DNA from: Fragilariopsis cylindrus CCMP1102
Lineage: Eukaryota > Bacillariophyta > Bacillariophyceae > Bacillariales > Bacillariaceae
Length of the DNA stretch: 33,695 nt
Reading direction: 5' to 3'
Assembly: GCA_900095095.1 (NCBI GenBank)
Contig: FMBT01000628.1
Coordinates: 1-33,695 of the forward strand
Numbering within the stretch: the stretch's first letter is position 1; each line of letters starts with the position of its first letter. Below the pieces are notes generated by a model. That model worked only from the letters and a program-made list of their open reading frames with translations. It ran no database searches and was not told the origin of the DNA. Below, piece by piece: positions 1 through 10,989 of the stretch. Position numbers and translations under genes: made by a program.

Positions 1-367
1 CATAATGATACACAGCTAATACAAAACATAAATAGTAGTACAATGAATAGAACAACTTTAAGATTATAAAAAACTATATATTCTTTTAAACAGTAAGAAA
101 CCTAACATTAGCTACTGTCGATGTTTACATATATAGCACTGCAAATCGTTTATTGATTATATAACTCAAGTACTGTATATTTTGATCATCCCAAACTTTC
201 ATACATACTGTGGGTGTTAATTCTTGTAATTGAAACATTTCTTTCATACATATGGATGCTAATACTGCAGCTGGTACACGTACATTATTGAAATAATTTT
301 GTGCTAATGATGCATGACTTGCTTGTTGTGATGCTATTGTTACTGCTGATGACAAAAATGATGACAT
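1..367 (-). CDS. Partial gene (5' end): small hydrophobic protein, two exons visible
   Basis: I do not recognise this family with certainty. The ATG at 367 opens a 53-residue exon (209-367) ending in ELTPT. A strong donor (GTATGT, minus strand) lies at 208-203. An acceptor TTAG at 103-102 restores an open frame, in the same phase, that runs to the window edge (101-1) and encodes a membrane-like hydrophobic stretch (KVVLFIVLLFMFCISCV). The inferred intron is 102-208, 107 nt. Exon 1 contains NYFNNVRVPAAVLASICMKE, which resembles a conserved Pro-Ala segment that precedes a transmembrane helix in small membrane proteins of algae and fungi; that likeness is from memory. A GTAC-rich motif and CGTATCGTATCG repeats lie 60-120 bp upstream. 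The start and donor are well supported. The acceptor is a best guess and the 3' end is outside the window. Confidence 0.5.
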
Positions 368-1579
368 TGTTATCTTTTCGGTTTCGTTTTCGGTTTCGTT
401 GACCTAAGTTTTCTATAGTACTAAGGTATATATTACATAATCCCCGCCGTATCGTATCGAATGTACTATACAGTACGTATTTGATGCACTATCTCTTACG
501 TATTAGATGCTATCTCTCTTGTTATAATGATTGCAATTGCATGCGAACGTATCGTATCGTATAAGAAGGCAGTAATGCAATGCAATGAAATGAACTATTG
601 TATTGTACTACTATAGATCTGGGTGTTCTAGGTGTTGTGTTGTGTTGTGTTGAAGAAGATTTTTTGTTTGCTTGTGAAGTTTGTTTGTTGAATTTAAGTA
701 GCATGAGAATACAGGACGTACCGTACTGTACTAGCTACTAGGTAGTACCGCTGAGTAACGTTAGATTACTTCTTCCGTGCAACCGTAACTTCAAGCGCGC
801 TATCGTTTAAAAAATTAACATGCGCTAAAGCGCCATAAATCAACCACCTTTTAAGGTCTGTCAATGCTTGGAAAATAAAAAAAGGGTAGAACCTTATGGA
901 TGTTGATATGAAATCTGTGTAGAATAATAGTTTAGATGAAACCTTCAAATTTTGAAAAAAAATTGTTTATTGATAGTTGCACACAGTTGAATAATAAATA
1001 GTTTTACTAGTATTTGCTAGTTATTTGTTGGTTTTTATTTAGTTTTTTGAGTGATAGCGTGTGTTAATAAACCGCTAAATTTTCGTCTGATACACGACGA
1101 ATCTCTATTCGAAATCGAATCTAATTTAGGCACTAAGTCAGCCCCTATTTAAGAAAAGAAGTACATATATTTAGTCGCGTTTTAAGATTTTAGGGGGAAA
1201 GCTTATAAGCAGTATATTTGTATAAGCCAAGAACGACGAAATAGATGGTAACACCACAAATGAAATCAAAACCGATGATGATACATAACTATGCGGTGAT
1301 GATTGTAGCAATAATAATCAAAGACTTTTAGCAGGAATTAAAGATTCATATAACATCGTTCGGTGACCGGACGGAATGTCGTAACGAGAGATAGTCAACA
1401 ACGTATTTAATCTAATTCTAAAAGAATGAATACATATATATTGTTACAATGTAGAAGGATATAACAGCAAACTAATGGTTTCACGTGTGTAGCGTTGTGT
1501 ATATTTTTGTCTTCGAACCCTCAAGTGCACAGTATTCAATAGTTTGCAACACTCGAGTATTTTCGTAACATTCGCACAG
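368..1579. other. Intergenic region upstream of the partial gene
   Basis: Apart from the inverted-repeat element at 767-1112, this stretch shows no gene-like reading frame, only short AT-rich frames without motifs. TTTTCGGTTTCG direct repeats lie just before the start at 367, CGTATCGTATCG repeats at about 450-565, and GTACTGTAC-like words at 463-480 and 719-733. Confidence 0.5.
767..1112 (-). mobile_element. Short non-autonomous DNA element (MITE-like), diverged copy
   Basis: The reverse complement of this stretch aligns along its length with 11541-11889. Shared blocks include the end TACTTC(C/T)TCC followed by GCTATCGTTT, the words CATTCAACTGTGTGCAACT (here with TATTATTC in place of TACATCATTC) and TTCTACACAGATTTCATAT, and the box ACTAGTATTTGCTAGT near 1008-1023. 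The two copies are of near-equal size (about 346 and 349 bp) and lie in opposite orientation. The right end here is degraded, so the limit at 1112 is approximate. The element has no coding capacity; the short frames across it are incidental. Confidence 0.65.
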
Positions 1580-4008
1580 TCAACCCCTACCAGTACTTAA
1601 ACGAATCGCATCCATAACACTTTGTCCTATCGCTCGTGCTAAATTAACAGGAACAGCATTACCAATTTGATCACGAATTTCATTATCGGTACCTTTAAAT
1701 TTGTATGTTGCTGGAAAACTTTGCAACTGTGATTGTTCTAAACGTGTCAGTGGACGGTTCATATTCTTGTAATGACGAACAGTCCTTGCTTTTAATACTG
1801 TACGTGCTGGATTATCTTTTGTTAAACGAATATCGCTGTCTTGCAATTTAGCTGTTTTCAACGTATGTCCATCTAATTCAACAGCCACACCACTATTCGG
1901 CAAATTGACACGAATGATACCCTCATATTCTAATGGATTGATATCCTCTAAGAAACCAAGTACATTACCAGCTGTTTTAATTGGATGTAGATGACGACGT
2001 TTTCCATGTGTTGGCTTTGGTACATTTGGTAACTCCAGACCATTTTTAGCGGCAAAAATAAAAATACGTTCTCGAAATTGCGGATCTCCATATTCGACGG
2101 CATTCAGTGAACATAATCGAACTTGATATCCCATAACGAGCAATCGTGCAATCATCCTTTGCAAGTAATGTCTATTTTTTATATCATTCATTCCCAAAAC
2201 ATTTTCAAAAGTAACGTAAGGTGGTTGGGAATACTCAACTACGTCTATAAATTGATACGTTTCTTCGTTGTTGGCATCATCGTTAGCACCACCAGTCCGA
2301 TTCGCTCTAGAAGATCCTTGACACGGTGATGATCCATGTGATAATGTAGTATTACCGATTCGAGGATATCGTGTTGAATATGGATTATGCCTACAACCGA
2401 TAAGAAAATCTTTGACCGTACATTGATGCACAATACTATCTGGAAAATTAGCATTTAGTGTCGAACAGGATGAAGTATCCGAGTCGACACTATCTGTTTT
2501 TCCATGAAAACCCGCCTCTTTTAATCCTAGACTCATACCTGTTTATAATAATTGAACGATATTTAATTTTGTTTAATATCAATAAGTAATAATACATTGT
2601 TTTAATAATTTACTAAACACACACGCGTTCATACACGGACAAGAACAAACACGAATAAAGAATTCTTACCTCCACCTCCCGCATAAAGATTCAGGACGGT
2701 AGGCTTCCCATTATCAAGACTAGCAAGAAGAGCAGCATGTGCCGGTGATTTATTTGCATTGCTAACATCCGTTGTAGTAACGGATTTATAACAACATAAT
2801 ACTTTAGAAGAGTTATATTTGGTGGAAGGAGGAGGAGGAAGTGGTGCTTTCTTTCTATCATTTCCTTTCTTGGTAGATTTTGTTCTTTCTTTTTCATCAA
2901 TTAAGTAATCATATTCATAATCGATCGGTCCTTTTATTTTGGGATCTCTTCGTTCACCAAGTAAGTTTAATGTCGTCGATATATTATTGGTTGTATTACC
3001 ATTATCATCACCACTACATGATGGAGTTAGAATGCATTTCACGTATTTTTGACTACCAGCACAAACGTATGCTGCTTCTTCCTTTCCAATATACGTATCT
3101 TCAAGACGTTTATAGAATTCATTTTCAATTATTGCACAACTTGGACTAGTTTTAACACGAACAATTGTAACAAATGCATTATTCAATACATCATCAGGTT
3201 TATCAGGATCAGGGTTCCTGTAAAATACATCACCTGATTTAAAATGACGTCCACCATAATCCACAAAGGTATGAATTTTATCCGTCGTTGTTTCAAAGAC
3301 GTTGTTTCTGAGTTGTTGTGTCAAAGTTGGTTGGTAAAGTTTCTTATCACCTTCGTCGATGCTGCTATTGCTACCTCTTGATTTGCGTTTCTTGCTTTCG
3401 TTGTCACTGCTACTACTTTCCACTTTGTTATCTGTATCTCCTTTAACGTTTCCTCTTTTGCTTTCTTGCTTCGTGGTATCATTGATGCTGTGTTTCGTAT
3501 TTCTAGTAGTAGCGTTGCTGCTATCACCGAATAGTGTCCTTGTCACACGGGTATCGTCTAGTACCGAGTAGGAAGGATTTGTTTGCTTTGTTGTTGTTGA
3601 CATGGAAGTAGTAGTCGTTGTATTTTTCGTCTGTTTTTTCGTTGTACTCTTTAATATCGAAGATATTAACTCACTATCATTACACCAACTATCATCGCCG
3701 TATTCATCAAAGTCTGCATCATCGTCGCCTTTTTTCGCCTTGCCACCAGCTGATTCATTTGAAGGTGATTCATATACAGTATTGGATGCAGATATTGTTG
3801 TGACGTTGCTCTTCGCATACGGATTGACATATGTTTTCGTAGTACTTTGTTTGTTGCTGCATATTCCGGCGTGATGTTCGCCATCGTTGCTCGTTAGACT
3901 TACTTGACGGCATGGTAGCATGGACGGCGAATCTCTTCGAGTAGACAGAAAAGTGGTATTGTTACTATTGCCGATACTACTACTAATTGTGTTATCTCGT
4001 TTGCTCAT
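1580..4008 (-). CDS. C5 cytosine DNA methyltransferase, two exons
   Basis: This enzyme would transfer a methyl group from S-adenosylmethionine to cytosine in nuclear DNA. Exon 1 is 2670-4008 and exon 2 is 1580-2538. The 131-nt intron (2539-2669, GTAAGA..AACAG) splits a Gly codon inside motif I. Splicing gives 765 residues with motif I LNLYAGGGGMSLGL (439-452), motif IV SSPCQGSSRANR with catalytic Cys519, ENV at 558-560, motif VIII QFRER (600-604) and motifs IX-X ending GNAVPVNLA (739-747). Residues 1-230 are Ser/Thr/Asn-rich and acidic. Residues about 245-370 (HTFVDYGGRHFKSGDVFYRN onwards) look like a divergent BAH-type domain, which would fit the CMT/DNMT1/DNMT4-like branch rather than DNMT3. 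The target-recognition region between motifs VIII and IX is short. The family is certain; the subfamily and BAH assignment are inference. Confidence 0.93.
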
Positions 4009-5940
4009 CTCGTCTCTCCTGTTTTTGTGTTTCTGTTTCTGTGTTTTTGTGTTACCTACCGTACTTGATTATGCGATTGGTTTTTGTCCTTCGCGATTAC
4101 TTGCTTTTTGTGCACTGTTGATACTACTATTGATAGTGATGCTGATGCTTTTCGTAATGACATCGAGGGATGGTCAAGCACCTACGTACATGTCTATGCT
4201 TCCTCTATGATGAGCGAGAGGGTATCTTTGAGTTCAATGTTGTTTCTCGTCAGGACACAAAAGTAAAAATAAATAATTCACAAAATTCAAATTTTAAAAA
4301 TTCACCGGCAAGCACGGGCGAGCCACAATGACTTTTTTGCCAGTCGTGCTCTTTCAGTCACGAGAGGAGGGGACTTGGGAAAGTTAAAAATCGTTTGCCA
4401 TCATTCACTGTGCGAAGTAGCGGTAGGTAGATTGTAGAAGTAGTAGTAGTGTATTCAGTAGGTCCCACAGCATTGAATGATATTATGTAAGAAATAACTA
4501 GGCTAGATAAGCTAAGATAATTGAATATTAGCTTGTTATTATCAGTGTTTACATTTAATAATATCATGTATGCAATATAAAATTGATGTAGATTACTATT
4601 GTTGGGTCCAATTCTCCTCCCATTCATGTATGATGCCCACTTAATTGATGATACTCCATAAAGAAAATACAGAGAAACTAGCTAAGGCAGTAGCAGCATA
4701 TTAATCTCTGGTTGTTGTTCCAAGATATTGTTGACAGTAGGAATAGACCTAGGACTACTGTACCACTTTTACATGTAGAAGTTTTCATTAAGTGCACAGA
4801 AAATTCCCACACAAACAGCAGCAGCTGTCTCCATTTCTCCAGTAGCTGGTGGATGGTTTTTTCAACACTTTTAGTAAGAGTCAAGTGATATTTTTAACAG
4901 GGAGATATTGAAGTCATCAATAGCTAATAGTATAGGATATCAGATAAATAGACTAGAAATCCAATCAGCTGGTAGTAGCAGCAGCAGTATTCATGATTAT
5001 GGGTTAAATATATTGTAGCAGTACTTGTAATAGTAATTATTTGGTATATTGGCTGCATTTTTTGTTTGATTCTGACTCTACACATCATAGACACAGGCTT
5101 TTCTGGAAAATGCAGTTTTTGCTGTTAGGTAGAACCTCTATAATATAATGATGATAATAATCTGCCAGTTTCTTTCTAAACCCATTCCACAGACAGTGCT
5201 TTTGGAGAAAAAAGGAATCAATAGTAGCATTATTCATTCTGAGCAAATTCCATACCTTGCAACTTTGAAAATGTCCTATAATATACCATGCACATTCTAT
5301 GTATATAACTTATTATTTAATAGCTGCAGCTTTGCTCCTTAAGGTCTTAGAAAGACAGAAAGTCAACAATCTACCCGCCAGACTTATTCTACATTTATTT
5401 ATTACTTAGGTTCGTCTCCAAATCTGTCATCAATCATCTGCTGCCCCACCTCCAATGCTGTTTGCTCTCTGCTAGTTGATCTCTTCTTTCCCAAGCAGTG
5501 ATCTGCAGTTTATTTCTGCCCCTACCTGTAGGTGAAAAATCAACAGAAAATAAATTCAAGCTTTGCATCTTTTGGAAGGTAGTCACAGCTAGCACACATA
5601 TCCTCCTTTATAAATCAGTGATCTGCATTTGTTTCTTTTTGAACCTACCTTGCAGTCATGTTGTGTTACCATCCGATCCATGCCTTATCACAGACAAAGC
5701 AGAAAGTTTTACTGTATATGGTTACCATATGGTGATGACTGTGATATACAGACCCTACTCTTATTAGTTAAGCACATACATGCAGTGGGAATATTCTTTT
5801 CTTTCATGTTACACTTCTTTACCTCTAAGTGAAGGGTTGTGACAACATTTAAAGGAACAGTCCACACTAGTACCACTTTGGTACGTTACACCCCTCAAAC
5901 TGTCATGAATAATGGAGAAGAATTGAAAATAGTACACATA
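4009..5940. other. Gene-poor intergenic region upstream of the methyltransferase
   Basis: I see no convincing gene. Frames of 60-90 codons occur on both strands but lack motifs and family likeness. The word CAGTGATCTGCA occurs at about 5498 and 5620. A 41-bp stretch at 5866-5906 (ACTAGTACCACTTTGGT, then CCCCTCAAACTGTCAT) recurs inverted at 29718-29751, just outside another repeat element. Confidence 0.5.
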
Positions 5941-7287
5941 ATATCACCTGACCCATCTGGTGTTGTCCTCTGCAACCCTTCTATATGAGTTGTGTGTTTG
6001 CCTACCATCACAACAAATGTATCTAATTCCACAACCATAAGGAGATGAAAGTTGTAGTAGGCACACATAGTACACCCAATCCATCTGGTGTTGTCCTCTG
6101 CAACCCTTTTGTGCTAATATTTTGCTGTTCATTTCTGATCAAAAATCATACTGTTACTACAAGTGTTCCTACCATAACAGCGATATGGATTTTACTCGAC
6201 AGCCACAAGGAGATAAAATGCTTGTGTACCTGACCCAACAGGTGTTGTCATCTGCAACAACCCTCAACGTTGCTTTTCAGCCAACATGTCATATTTAGAA
6301 ATAGGCTAGCACAACATTTGAAAAAAAACAATTGGGCAATGGTTTGAGCATCCAGATATCATCCATATATGCATATGATCAAAATACTCCAACAATGCTT
6401 GGATCATTTGCCATATTGGTGGTTTGGTGGGGCAGAGAACAATAGAATATTCATAAATTGGCCCAAAATACACACATTGCAAGAATATTTGAGATGCTAC
6501 CACGCCTATACCAGGTGTGCTGATTGCAAATGAAAGAGCTGAGGATCCATTCTACTCATAGAAAGATAGGCTACCATCATTGATTTAGAAAGCTATACAT
6601 ATATTTGGGGTGTCATGGGTCAAAACCTAATGCTTTAAAGCACACTGAAATCCTCAAATAATAAAACTGTGTGCAATCAAGGCCTTGATGCACCATCAAT
6701 ATGGACTTAGTACACCAAAAAATTATATGGAGCTCACCATTTTACCTATACCTACAAGGTCCACATAATGCTTAGGTTTCTATGGAGGTTATGAAGGGAT
6801 AGGGCTGCATTAACCACAAAATGGGCCATTTAGGCCCCAAAACATGGTTTTCCACTTTTGTGTGCACCTAAGCTGAACCATCAACACAAAGCACCAGGAG
6901 CAAGCTCCCTTTGGTATATATATGGTATATATAGTTCACCCCATCCATATATTTTGGGATGATTCACCTTTTTGAGTGTACTGTGTGTCCACAAAACACT
7001 GCAAATGGGCCATTTTTGGGGGTTATTTGATGTGTGCTGTGTGTGAGCCTACATTGTGAGATACCAGTAGGCTCATGAGACTAAGGAATATAGTAATTCT
7101 CCATCCAATAGGTCAACTATAAATTTTGTAGTTTTACTTCCAAAAAAATGACATTTTAGGTGTATATAATTGATGCTAAAGTTGTTATTATATACTAGAC
7201 TCACAAATACTAGTAAAATTTGGGCATGATTTAGTTTTTATATTGATAATTCATTTGAGGCTGAACAAAATACCAATTGTGCGCACG
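5941..7287 (+). mobile_element. Dispersed repeat, copy A (satellite units plus ~1 kb body and terminus)
   Basis: The stretch begins with three diverged satellite units carrying GGTGTTGTCCTCTGCAACCC (starts at about 5959, 6087 and 6241). A body of about 1 kb (6250-7250) follows, and it ends in a terminus containing TACCAATTGTGCGCA (7271-7285). The body aligns closely, by eye well above 80%, with the reverse complement of 25856-26770. Its last ~270 bp align with 29400-29651 in the same orientation. No transposase or other long frame is present, so this is a non-autonomous element or part of one. Confidence 0.8.
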
Positions 7288-7778
7288 CACAGCGGCTAGC
7301 AAAACTTTACCAAAATTAGTTATCACGAGTTACTCAATAAAATCTAAGTACAGTATTGGGATAACTTTTGCAAAAATATGCGTAAGGTGTCGACGAGTTA
7401 TTTTTCCATATCAGCGTTTAATGGAGAATCTGCTACATAACATCCCTAGCACCTTAGACATAATAGCCCAAAAGTTATACGGTCAAAGTTGCGCACATTT
7501 TGAAGTGCGTGTTTTGAACCGTTTTCTCGTTGGCGCCGGGTCATTGTGCTTAGTGGTACTAGTGTACAGCGATCCCTCCTACTACACTAGCTGTACAATG
7601 CAGTACAGTAATATCCTAGGACTAGGCTATACTATGCTATACTATGCTAGACTATACGGTGTTTCTACAAAATGTATATGCAGATGAGTTTCCTGTACAA
7701 TACTGCACTGCACTGCACTGTGCTGCTTGATGAATGTTTGATGAATGTTTGATGAATGTGTGCATTATTATGTTTTAG
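7288..7778. other. Intergenic region with short tandem repeats
   Basis: A 136-codon plus-strand frame (7277-7687) has no recognisable motif and begins inside the repeat terminus, so I do not call it. Short tandem repeats follow: CTATACTATG-like units at about 7627-7660, CACTG units at about 7704-7722, and three copies of TTGATGAATG at about 7727-7759, just beyond the 3' end of the zinc-finger gene. Confidence 0.5.
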
Positions 7779-8006
7779 CTATATTAAATTACGATTCCTA
7801 AATAAAATGTATTTCGATGTTGCATTTTCGACCCTTATTTGTGAATCATCCCCCATCTGTTTATGTAGTGATTGCTGCTGCTGCTGCTGCTTCTTATCCT
7901 TATCTTCTTCTTCCGTTAATGATACTGATACTGATGATGATGAATCTTTTGAATCATTTTGTTGCTGTTGCTGTTGTTGCGCATTTGTAAATAAATCTTT
8001 TATCAT
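7779..8006 (-). CDS. Gln-rich reading frame, possible C-terminal exon of the CCCH gene
   Basis: This is a 75-codon frame on the same strand and directly downstream of the CCCH zinc-finger gene. It has two polyGln tracts, an acidic Ser-rich centre (DSKDSSSSVSVSLTEEED) and the ending ENATSKYILFRNRNLI. Its composition matches the neighbouring gene. A donor GTGTAA and acceptor AAAAG, both phase 1, would join it to the preceding frame after VEEL, but the intron would be only 32 nt, far shorter than the others here. It could instead be a 3'-UTR frame, or the two frames could be separated by a sequencing indel. Confidence 0.3.
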   Translation of the reverse strand: MIKDLFTNAQQQQQQQNDSKDSSSSVSVSLTEEEDKDKKQQQQQQSLHKQMGDDSQIRVENATSKYILFRNRNLI

Positions 8007-8008
8007 AT

Positions 8009-10989
8009 TTAAACGATTTTTATTACACGTAATTCTTCAACAGATTTATTTCCATATTGATTATTAATTTTTATATTATTCTTTGTATTCTCAATATTTT
8101 CCTGTTCCTGTTCCTGTCCCTGTTCCTGTTCCTGTCCCTGCTGATGATGATTATCATTACTATCACTATCATTTTTTATACTTTGACGTATCCCCGGTTT
8201 GATCAATCCTGGTTGTGTACTAGCAAAACTTGAATTTAAGATTGATGACGACGTCGTACCACCACCACCATTGTTACATTTTTTTTCATCATCCAACAAT
8301 AACAATTGACGTGCTTTTTCATTTGGTCCAATATATTTATTAATTATTTCAAGATGTAATGTTTGTACAGCATACGTTTCAACTTCTATATTACGTTTTG
8401 AGCATGCATTTTGATGTCTTACTATACATGCATTATAATGTTGCTTTGCTAAATTGATTTTCATTTGAAGTTTTTCAACAACATCAAATGAATGTTGGAT
8501 ATCATTTAATAATTCTTCCTCTGCAATATTAAATGCATCATTGTTTTTATTGTCAATGTCATTTTCATTGTGATTGTGATTCTCGTTGTCATTGTCATTC
8601 TCATTCTGATGACGTAATTGTTGATTTTGACGTGAATATAGTAGCATGTTATGTTGTTTATCATTATTATTATTAAGTTCAGAATTAATTTGATTCATTT
8701 GTTTATATTTATCGTATCGATCATTCATTAGAAGAGTAGGAGTAGTTTCCCCACCACTACCACGACGATGTCGTAGTTGTTGTTGTTGTTCTACTTCTAC
8801 ACATAGCAGTGGTGACGGTCGTGGATACAATGATGGCATATTCGGCGGCAATGACGAAGAACTAAAGTTGTTGAACAATGATGATGATAATGTTGGTTGA
8901 TGTTGATGTTGATGTTGATGTTGCTGATGTTGCTGATGTTTCTGATGTGAGTATGATGAAGATGATGGAGGAGTTACCATGATCGGTGACGATGATGGAA
9001 AAAATAACGATCGTCCTGTTGTCGAAATACTATTAGTAACATGTGGTGTTTGTAACAATTGATGTTGTTGTAATTGATATTGTTGAGCACTCGGTGTTTT
9101 TTTATTTCGACGATGCTGCTGCTGTTGATTTTGTCCCGTGTCTACTACATGACTAAATCGACAATTTTCACCGTATCGACAAGAACCTTGCCGGAAAAAG
9201 AAACGACATGGCCTAGGAGTTTTATGTTGAGTTTGATTTACATAAACTTGATGTTGATGTAAAGGGGAACCTAAACGACTTTTGTATGCAGCCGTTTTTA
9301 ATATTTTATGCATTGGATGATGAAGCGAAGTAGTATTATTATTGTTATTGTTATTAAACCTGCAATTGTCATGATTATTATCACGAGTAGGAGGATTGTT
9401 GATGTTTGTTCGTTCCCTTTGTTCTTCTTGCTGTTGTAATGTTGTTGGTGTTATTGGTGCTACACTACTACTACTACTATTACCAGTAGCACCAGCACCA
9501 CCACTAGCAATAGCAAATTGTTCATCATGATGAATATCATTCATCATTCCCAAAAATGTTGTTGTTGTTGTTGCTATACTACCTGCACCACCAGCACCAC
9601 CAACAGCAGCATGTATACCATTCATCATTCCTGGAAATGTTGTTGCTGTTGTATCCCAACAATCAAATTCTTCTTTATAACTTTCTTCATCAACATGGTT
9701 GATTGTACTACCAAATGTACTACTACCAAATGCATCTGATAATCGTTCTACATCAAAATCATCAACATCATCGTACTTATAAAAAATTCTTCTTCTTCAA
9801 TATCTTCTTCTTTCTGATGATTTGGAAACATTGATGTACATACGTTTTTCTTCCTACGTGTAGTAGTACATCCAGTACTATTACGATATTTCGTCGCCTT
9901 CGTCGCCTTCGTCGCCTCCGTTGTTTGGAGGACTCTTCCTGCTGCCACTGCTGCAGCTGCTTTTTCTATTTCTACTTCTTGTTCTGCAGCTTCTTCATCT
10001 GTTTCTTCATCTTCATCATCACCATCTTCAAGATCTTTAAACATTGAACTAAATACTGAACTAACTACAGATTCTTCTAAATCAAAGACAGCAAGATCTC
10101 CTGTTCCTTCATCATCACCATCATCATCATCATCATCATTGTCATCATCATAATCATCATCGGTAGTTTCATCTTCCAATTCTTCTTCTTCTTCCAAAAT
10201 GAAATCTAGTGGATTATTAGAAATTGATATGACAGATGATGGTGACGATTTTTTCTTTTTCTTACTTTTCTTATTATTCTGTTCAGAGTTTTTATTGTTT
10301 GCTGTGTACACAGCATAGCGGACGTTACTACTACTAATACTATTCATCTTGTTTTCCTTTTGCTTCTTTTTATCTGGAGTTGAATAAAGTTGTTGTTGCT
10401 GCTGTTGAGCAGTTGTCATTGTCATTGTCATCGGTTGTCGTCGGGGTTGTAGAACCAATTTAGTAGGATTATCCTGATCTACCTTGTGTTGATCATCATA
10501 TAGAAGTGGCTGTTGTAAATGTTCGAGAGTAGGTATAGTTTGATGATTGTTGTTCAAAGAAGAAGAGGAATGTCGTGGTTGTTGTCCATGTCTACGAATA
10601 CCTGGAATCATAATATTACCAACATTATTATTATTATTATTATTGCTTCTGCTACTCCCGTTACTACTAGTACAGTCATCAACACTACTACTATTATTAT
10701 TATTATCCTGCCACTGACGACGACGACGATGATGATTAATATTATTGAAAGGATGTATATTGTTGTTTCTAGTATTACTTCTTCTTTCCGTAATGCTTCC
10801 AGTAGTAGTACCATCATCGCCATCACTATCACCATCACCATCATCACCATCACGTCTACCGAGCTGCTGTGGCTGTCGCTGCTGTCGCTGCTGTTGCGAC
10901 GGCAACGATGACAACGATAACGGCGACCATGCTGATGTTGATGATGATGTTGATGATTGATGCCTTGGGACTATGATTGGTCGTACCAT
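8009..10989 (-). CDS. CCCH-type zinc-finger protein, two exons
   Basis: This is probably an RNA-binding protein. Exon 1 is 9844-10989 (382 codons) and exon 2 is 8009-9775. The 68-nt intron (9776-9843, GTATGT..TATAAG) keeps phase 0 and joins RRKKN to YDDVDDFDVERLSDAF. The product is 970 residues. Residues 572-591 form one CCCH finger, CRFFFRQGSCRYGENCRFSH (C-x8-C-x5-C-x3-H), the class of finger found in mRNA-binding proteins. Before it are an acidic region (about 265-345) and Asn, Ser and Gln runs. After it come long Gln/His-rich tracts and a likely helical segment around residues 795-885 (NIAEEELLNDIQHSFDVVEK onwards). Most of the protein looks disordered. The single finger plus prion-like tracts would suit a granule or post-transcriptional role; that is inference. 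The true 3' end may extend into 7779-8006. Confidence 0.8.

Noticed and set aside
3920-4266. Plus-strand Leu-rich frames over the methyltransferase 5' end
   Set aside because: Antisense shadow of the Ser/Thr/Asn-rich N-terminus and leader.
7277-7687. 136-codon plus-strand frame
   Set aside because: It starts inside the repeat terminus, has no recognisable motif and ends in short tandem repeats.
10519-10911. 130-codon plus-strand frame rich in Ile/Thr
   Set aside because: It is the antisense shadow of Asn/Asp/Ser repeats in the CCCH gene.
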